From Actinidia chinensis (Eukaryota > Streptophyta > Magnoliopsida > Ericales > Actinidiaceae), in assembly GCA_009663005.1 (NCBI GenBank), contig VIGQ01000805.1, positions 10,001-20,000 of the forward strand: a stretch of 10,000 nucleotides of DNA. The letters run 5' to 3'. The notes below the pieces were generated by a model. It searched no databases. It saw only the letters and a program-made list of their open reading frames with translations, and was not told the DNA's origin. Position numbers and translations under genes: made by a program. Below, piece by piece: positions 1-6,100 of this stretch (its first letter is position 1; each line of letters begins with the position of its first letter).

Positions 1-73
1 ATGTATATTAGTCTAGCACCAGGATGAGGGCTTTAGGGACCCATACCCGAACTTAGCATAAAGCCAGAAGCTT
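1..73 (-). other. 3' UTR or downstream flank of the OTU gene
   Basis: These 73 bases follow the stop codon on the minus strand. No AATAAA-like poly(A) signal is visible, so the transcript end probably lies before the window start. Confidence 0.5.
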
Positions 74-135
74 CTAATGCTTACTTCCAAACGGCCACCA
101 ACTTTTCTCCCTCCTAAAATCAGAAGGTGGTAAGT
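74..135 (-). CDS. OTU gene last exon: C-terminal tail and stop
   Basis: The acceptor is TTTTGAACCAG (146-136). Two bases complete the Asp codon shared with exon 7. Then comes LPPSDFRREKSWWPFGSKH and a TAG stop at 76-74. This is the only exon without an indel. Many plant OTU proteins of this group end in a short basic tail with a WW or WWP cluster, so the length and position fit a natural C-terminus. Confidence 0.88.
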
Positions 136-3100
136 CTGGTTCAAAACAAAAACACAAAACAACATCAATAGGGATAAAGATAGGGCTAATGTTAAAATGG
201 TAATAATAAAAACACAAACACCCAAGTGTAATTACTAACTAATCTCATCCTAGCTCAAGTTGTGATTTGTAAAGTTGTTGTGGGCTCTCTCCAGATTTTT
301 TTTTTTTCCCAGGGGAAAGGTATCCAATTCTCTTTAAAAAAAAAAGGGTAAATATATGACAATCATAATCACCACCTTCCTTGAGATAGATAGAGTTGTA
401 GTGCACTCCGCCCAAAAGCCAAGCAAATGACTGCAAAGGCCATATACAAAATATCTATGATTAATGGGATCACCAAAAACAAATAATAGGAACAATTTCG
501 GTTCTCTTTGATGGTTGCGCGCAAGAGGAAAAGAAGGCAATAAACTACCTATCATGATTTTCTTCTCAAATGCAGCAGTGTGGCCATACTAATATATAAT
601 GTGAACAGGTAGAGCTAAAATAAACTGTAATCTTACATCTCCAAACACCACACAAGAAATGCAATCATGAAACGGGTGATGAAGACAGAATTTTTCCCAT
701 TAGTTACAAGTGCGTTATGATAATCAAGTTGGATGCTATTACTAGTAGATATTCACATAATTTATCAGCTACATAGATTACTTAAATAGAGCAAGGAGAG
801 GACAGAGAGTTAGCACACCTTTATGATTAGAGAACATTTGCTATATTTGCTACTTTATTTCTAAATACAACTAGGGTCATTATCGCGCTTAATTCCTCTA
901 TTTCCTTGTGTATAACGCTACATTTCTATCTTGCCTGTTGCGGAAAATATTTGTTGCTGCTCTCAGAGTGCTTTGCGGGTGTGTTGTGTTCCCTAAGTTG
1001 ATTGTTCCCTCAATGTCAGGAAGATTTGCGCAGCACCGTGCTCTTTCATGAACACATAACACCAAGTGAAAGAACCAAGACAATAGCGGTCGATTAAAAT
1101 TTTGAATGAATGGCCTGTTCCAATTTCATCCTATCAAATTGAGTGGGAGAATTAGCACGCACATCACTCCCCCCTCTTTTGTTAGTCCCTTTTAAAAGTT
1201 CAACTTGTTAAGGAAACATGCAATTATCATTCGAATTAAAGGTAAAGCATTATTTCCAACATACTCATTTTTTCCCACTTTCAAATAAATTTTAATATTA
1301 TAGGGGACCAATTTTTGGAAACTTACAACTTTATGTTTTGGTTTTCAAATGGACAATACATCCCAAATTGTGAAGAGACGACTAACAACAGGACAGGGAG
1401 TAAACCTTTGCCTATGTGCTACATAACATGTTTGTTATTTTGGCAGGGATTGATTTCATAGCACTTGAGTTGGTCAAGAAGACTTGACATTTTCGCATAT
1501 GCTGTCATCTCCTGTAAACCCCCATATCTATCCAGGTGTTATTCTATTTTTCATATGCCATTTTGATAAGAATAAATGAGTTGCACTTCTAATATGTCCT
1601 CTTACATGGAAATAACGCAGTTCATTAATGTAAGCTACAAATATCAATTACAAATTACAGGCAACCATAATCAGATAATAGGTCACCATGTTACTAAACA
1701 GATTAGCTGTAGGAGCATAGAAATTACACTGATGGCATTTTGTTTTAAAACAAAATGCATATAGAGGAGAGAGAGGGCATGAATATTTGATGTCAAATTG
1801 AGAATAGAGAGTAATTGTGTGAAAATCTCAGTAGAATCTACCAACATGTGAGAACATAAATTTGGCTACTATTTGGAAAAGTACCAATACGCAATAGTAT
1901 TTTTAGATTGACATAACTGGGAACAACGAAGTAGCCATAATGCTCACAGGAAATTAGGGCCATACTCATCACAGTTTCAAAAAGAACTGCAGGAGTTATT
2001 TTTTTAGTATTCCATTTGAAAAATTCAGCTTAACTATTAATGCTCACCGAAAACTTGAAATATACTTAGTTTCTGTTTGACAACAACGTCTGCTCGCAGT
2101 TCTAGTATTTCAACGGAACAAAACGTTTGTTAACACTCACTAAACTGTCTGTTCTTACCTCGTATTGACTTTTGGAACTTTGGAAAATCTCGATGGACAG
2201 GTATCTTAAATGAAGGACGACAAAATTTTTACACCATACTGCAACGCAACATTAAAATACATTAGTCCTGGACAGAATGAATATTGATGTCAGTTAGTTT
2301 TCCTCTTACGTTAAACCTAAAGTCAGTAACTACCCTCAAAAGTTAGCTTACAACGTTACACATGCTTCTATACAGATACACAAGTATTATATGTACATTC
2401 AAAAGGCACACAGAAGGAGAGGATTCAATGTATTCAATCAGTAACCAAGAAAACCAAATAGTATACTATCATAGACACATAACTCTCCTATCCGAAATAA
2501 GATCCATGTTAAAGTAAAGAGGAGCAGCATGCACCAATATTCCCTTCTCCTCTTTCCATTTCTAGTCGGGTGTCAGCTTGAAGGAGGTACAGCAACTGCC
2601 CCATGAGTCTTAAAACAACTCAATAATGCCAAAAGCAACACTCCACCGACTCATACCATCTCCCTTTCTAGTTAACATGATAAAATAACTCAACACTCTC
2701 CTAACCAGGGGAAGAACCAGAAGGCTGCTGTCAAGGGGAGGGGCTATTCAAGAATTGGTTTTCTCATAGAACACAATTCTTATCAGCATTTATATAAAAG
2801 TTCATAGTATATATGAACGGTCACTATGATTATAAACAGAAGAAGAAAAAACAGGAACAAAAACAAGCCGCAGGAGCCTAGTTTGAAACTTGAAATTGAT
2901 ATTGATACAAGAAACTTAATGAACATGGACCATAAAAGTAATCCTGATAGTTGCTTTCACAAACCTTGGTATTTATACTGTTTGATTAATCTTTTCTAGG
3001 GCAATGATTAACAACTTTCATCACTCACTCTCGCCTTTTTTGGTAACTTCAGGATCCTACCCTGGGCAGGCCATAAGTTTCTCAATTTTTCTATTTCTTG

Positions 3101-6100
3101 CAAGCTATTTTTTCCCATTTCTAAGCGTAACTAAATCGTACTTGACTCTTGAGACCGCCATAGGCTGTTTAGCAAGTATTCAAATAGAGGTTGTGGTTGC
3201 GATAATGGTAACGGTGGGCATGACGTGGTTGTGACGTGTAACAGGCGTATGTAACTATTGCAGAATCCGTTGCCATGGAATTTTTTTTATTGTTCCCACT
3301 TCACGAAACTTACCAAACTATGTTTTTGGTTCAGAATCAGATTTTTGGGGTGTTTAAAATATTCTTTGGGGCTTTGTGTTTTAAAGATATCCAATTATTT
3401 AACTAGTTTCATAACATTCATTAAGGTCGCTAACGAAGAGGATTTTATAGTTTTTAACAACAGTAAATCATTTCATCATCTAAATTCATACTGCAGCCAC
3501 TCTAATATCGTCATTTATTTATTTACTAGTTGTGTGGTGTTGTGTTTCAAACGTTCACATACATTTATTAACTAATAAATATATACATAAGGAAAATAGT
3601 TTTAAACATACATTGATTCATTTTTTATTACACAAACTAAAAGAATATGATACATATCTTCAAGTTTCACAGTAACAAACATACAACTTATATATATGGG
3701 CTGAAAGTAAGCAAATAAAAAATGCCACCTCTATGTAACAGCATAGCGGTACATAACGACTTGTTACATCGTTTATCTAATAAACAACGGTTGCAGCCAT
3801 TTTTAAAACGCATAGTGTAGTATAGGACGAATTCAATAAATTCTAAACTTTAACTGAAGACAAAACTAAAAGAAAACCAAAGATAATAGGTTATACTCTC
3901 AGTATAGGTAAATATATTAGGAGATCTCAACTCCTTCATGATTATATTAGGACTTGGGTAAGAAACCATGGAGTTTCCATGTATCTCAAACTTCAACATG
4001 ACTGATGACATTATTTTAGAACAGGAAAATATAGTATTTAATGTTTTGAAGTTCATATATGTAATAACATCGAAGAAGAAAGAAAAAAAAGATATGTCCC
4101 GGCTTTCTAGGATTCATCAAAAGCATTTGCACGGTGGAGAGAGAGAGGTTGACCAAAAAATTGGTCTCACGAAGAAAATTAGAAATAAAGGGAATATTTT
4201 TTTGTTATCATTCCATAGAATATAATTTTTTGTTATCATTCTCATAGAATACTGGCAGGATTTATACATGAGATAATGTAATAAAAATAAAATAAAATAA
4301 AATTTGATGTTAATAATAAGGAAAACTAAATCGAAAATTATGAAACTAACAACTAGAAAAATATCCTAGGCTATTTCCCACACTCTCCTCAAACTGGAGC
4401 GAAACTATCAATCAAGTTCATCTTGACAATAAAGGACTAAGCGGAGACGGAGAAAAATATAACCCGAACAACCCGGAAATCCAGACAAATCACAAAGAAA
4501 GCCATGTCAGCGATACAAGATTCAACGACACAAAAAGCCCCAAAAACAAGAACCATGATTCACTGACCAAGATAAAAGGTATCGAGACAAGGCTTAATCA
4601 TATAGTTGAACAATACCAAAACAAAGCTGCTGGAGAAAATCGACAGAAACACATAAAGACCCTAACGGGCAAAGGTGGTCAAAATATCGACGGCAAGTCT
4701 ACAAGAGTAGCAATAAGGCCTGTGCAGAGACAATAAAGGCCCAACGGGCAGAGGCCTCAGATATTGAACGGCATAATAAAGAAACCACGATAGTGGCATT
4801 AAGGGAAACCCGGCCTAACCATAACGAAACAGGCTCAAGCAATGTGGCAATGATTTTGACCCCAGTTGGCACGATGGAAAATCGTCGAAATCTCGAGTGT
4901 AATGATATTGGTTGTTGAACGCAAACGGAAAACAACATACCAAACAGAGGCGATTGGTGGTGGAGGAACAGAAAAGAAAAGATAAAAAATGAAGAAAAAG
5001 AAAACACCGGACAATATTCCGTCAAAGCGAGTTTCGCTGCCGCGGAAGTTGAGGAGGCTGACCAAGAGCAATGTACTCTGATACAAGAGAAAATTAGAAT
5101 AAAGGAGAATACATAATATTGTTATCATTCCATAGAATACTGCGCAAAAAAGGGGAAAATTTTTTTACATACTTTTGGTAAGTAATAAAAAGGTACATCA
5201 TCTATGAAACTAAATAAAGAAATTAGAAAACTCTAAAACTAGAAAATATCCATCCTCGAAATGTCCTAGGATATCTAGAATATCATCCTAGAATAACACC
5301 GCGACAAATTACGGCAAAGGCAGGTGCCGGCTGCCGCGGGAAGCGGAGGGAAGGAGGCCTGACCAAGAGCAATGTAGCTTGATACCAAGCGGAAATTAGA
5401 ATAAAGGAGAATAAGATATTATTATCATTCCATTAGCCTACGGCGGATTTATGACTGAGATTAAGGTAATAAAAATGGAAAGATCAAATAAAGAAACTAA
5501 ATAAGGATCTTAGAAAACTATAAAAACTAGAAAATATCCTAGGAAGAGCCTAGGATATCCTTCCTTAGAAATTTCCAACAGCTCATGAGAAATTTTTCTA
5601 TTTCTTTTCCAATAAAAAAGCAATTAAAAAATACCCTCAGATAAGGGAATTTCACTGTTTACTATACTGGAAAATATAATAAGCAAAATAGCAACTCATA
5701 GACATATTGAACATCACTAATTCTCAAAGTACCCAATGAGGGGAATTGGTACATTTTTTCTGGGGGGACACAATTGTGTTAGAATTGTTTTTAAAAGTAA
5801 ATTTGCAAAGATAGAGTCCAAAATAGATATTCCAAGAATCAATTTTTTTTTTCCAGTTTTTATAGGTTGTTTTTGGCGCCTATAAACAAAAACAGAAACA
5901 TAGTTGTACAAACAATTGACACAACGTTTTAAGACAGAAAAAAACAAAAGGTGTTTTTTTTATAAGCTCGGCAACATGGCACAATATCTTCTCCCAATAA
6001 GTGACTGGCATACTTGCCGAGCAAAATTTCACAATCCAATCAAAATTTAATATTATTACAAGGGAAACCAGCTTTCAATTTTTCAAATTACCATTTAGGC

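Larger units (their letters stand above)
431..2158 (-). other. Intron between exons 6 and 7 (about 1.7 kb)
   Basis: This AT-rich intron contains a Stowaway-like MITE (about 1167-1400) and a perfect palindrome (1735-1758). A stretch at about 880-1085 is less AT-rich than its surroundings and I could not identify it. No coding signal beyond chance ORFs was seen. Confidence 0.75.
4170..5580 (-). mobile_element. Non-coding Ty1-copia-type / TRIM-like LTR element with three LTR copies
   Basis: Three related copies of about 190-213 bp share the motif GAAAATTAGAATAAAGGAGA followed by TTATCATTCCATAGAA, and end near CCTAGGATAT..CCAACA. Read on the minus strand they start TGTTGG, TGTTAT or TGTGGG, like copia LTRs. 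Two copies are flanked by an imperfect complement of the initiator-tRNA-Met binding site TGGTATCAGAGC. A purine tract, TGAGGAGAG, precedes the last copy on the minus strand. The inner region (4383-5087) holds no gag or pol. A possible target duplication is TCTCA (4165-4169) against GCTCA (5581-5585). It sits inside the OTU gene intron, in the same orientation as the gene. Confidence 0.72.

Noticed and set aside
245..436. Single 63-codon minus-strand ORF as a separate small gene
   Set aside because: Its part GGVHYNSIYLKEGG is exon 7 of the OTU gene in a slipped frame followed by intron; the rest is intron translation.
3004..3575. Two plus-strand ORFs of 76 and 105 codons
   Set aside because: Composition is typical of chance translation of T-rich DNA, there are no recognisable motifs, and much of the stretch lies in a candidate MITE.
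4699..5128. Overlapping minus-strand ORFs of 108 and 97 codons
   Set aside because: They lie in the untranslated inner region of the LTR element and show no gag, protease, integrase or RT motifs; overlap in two frames argues against coding.
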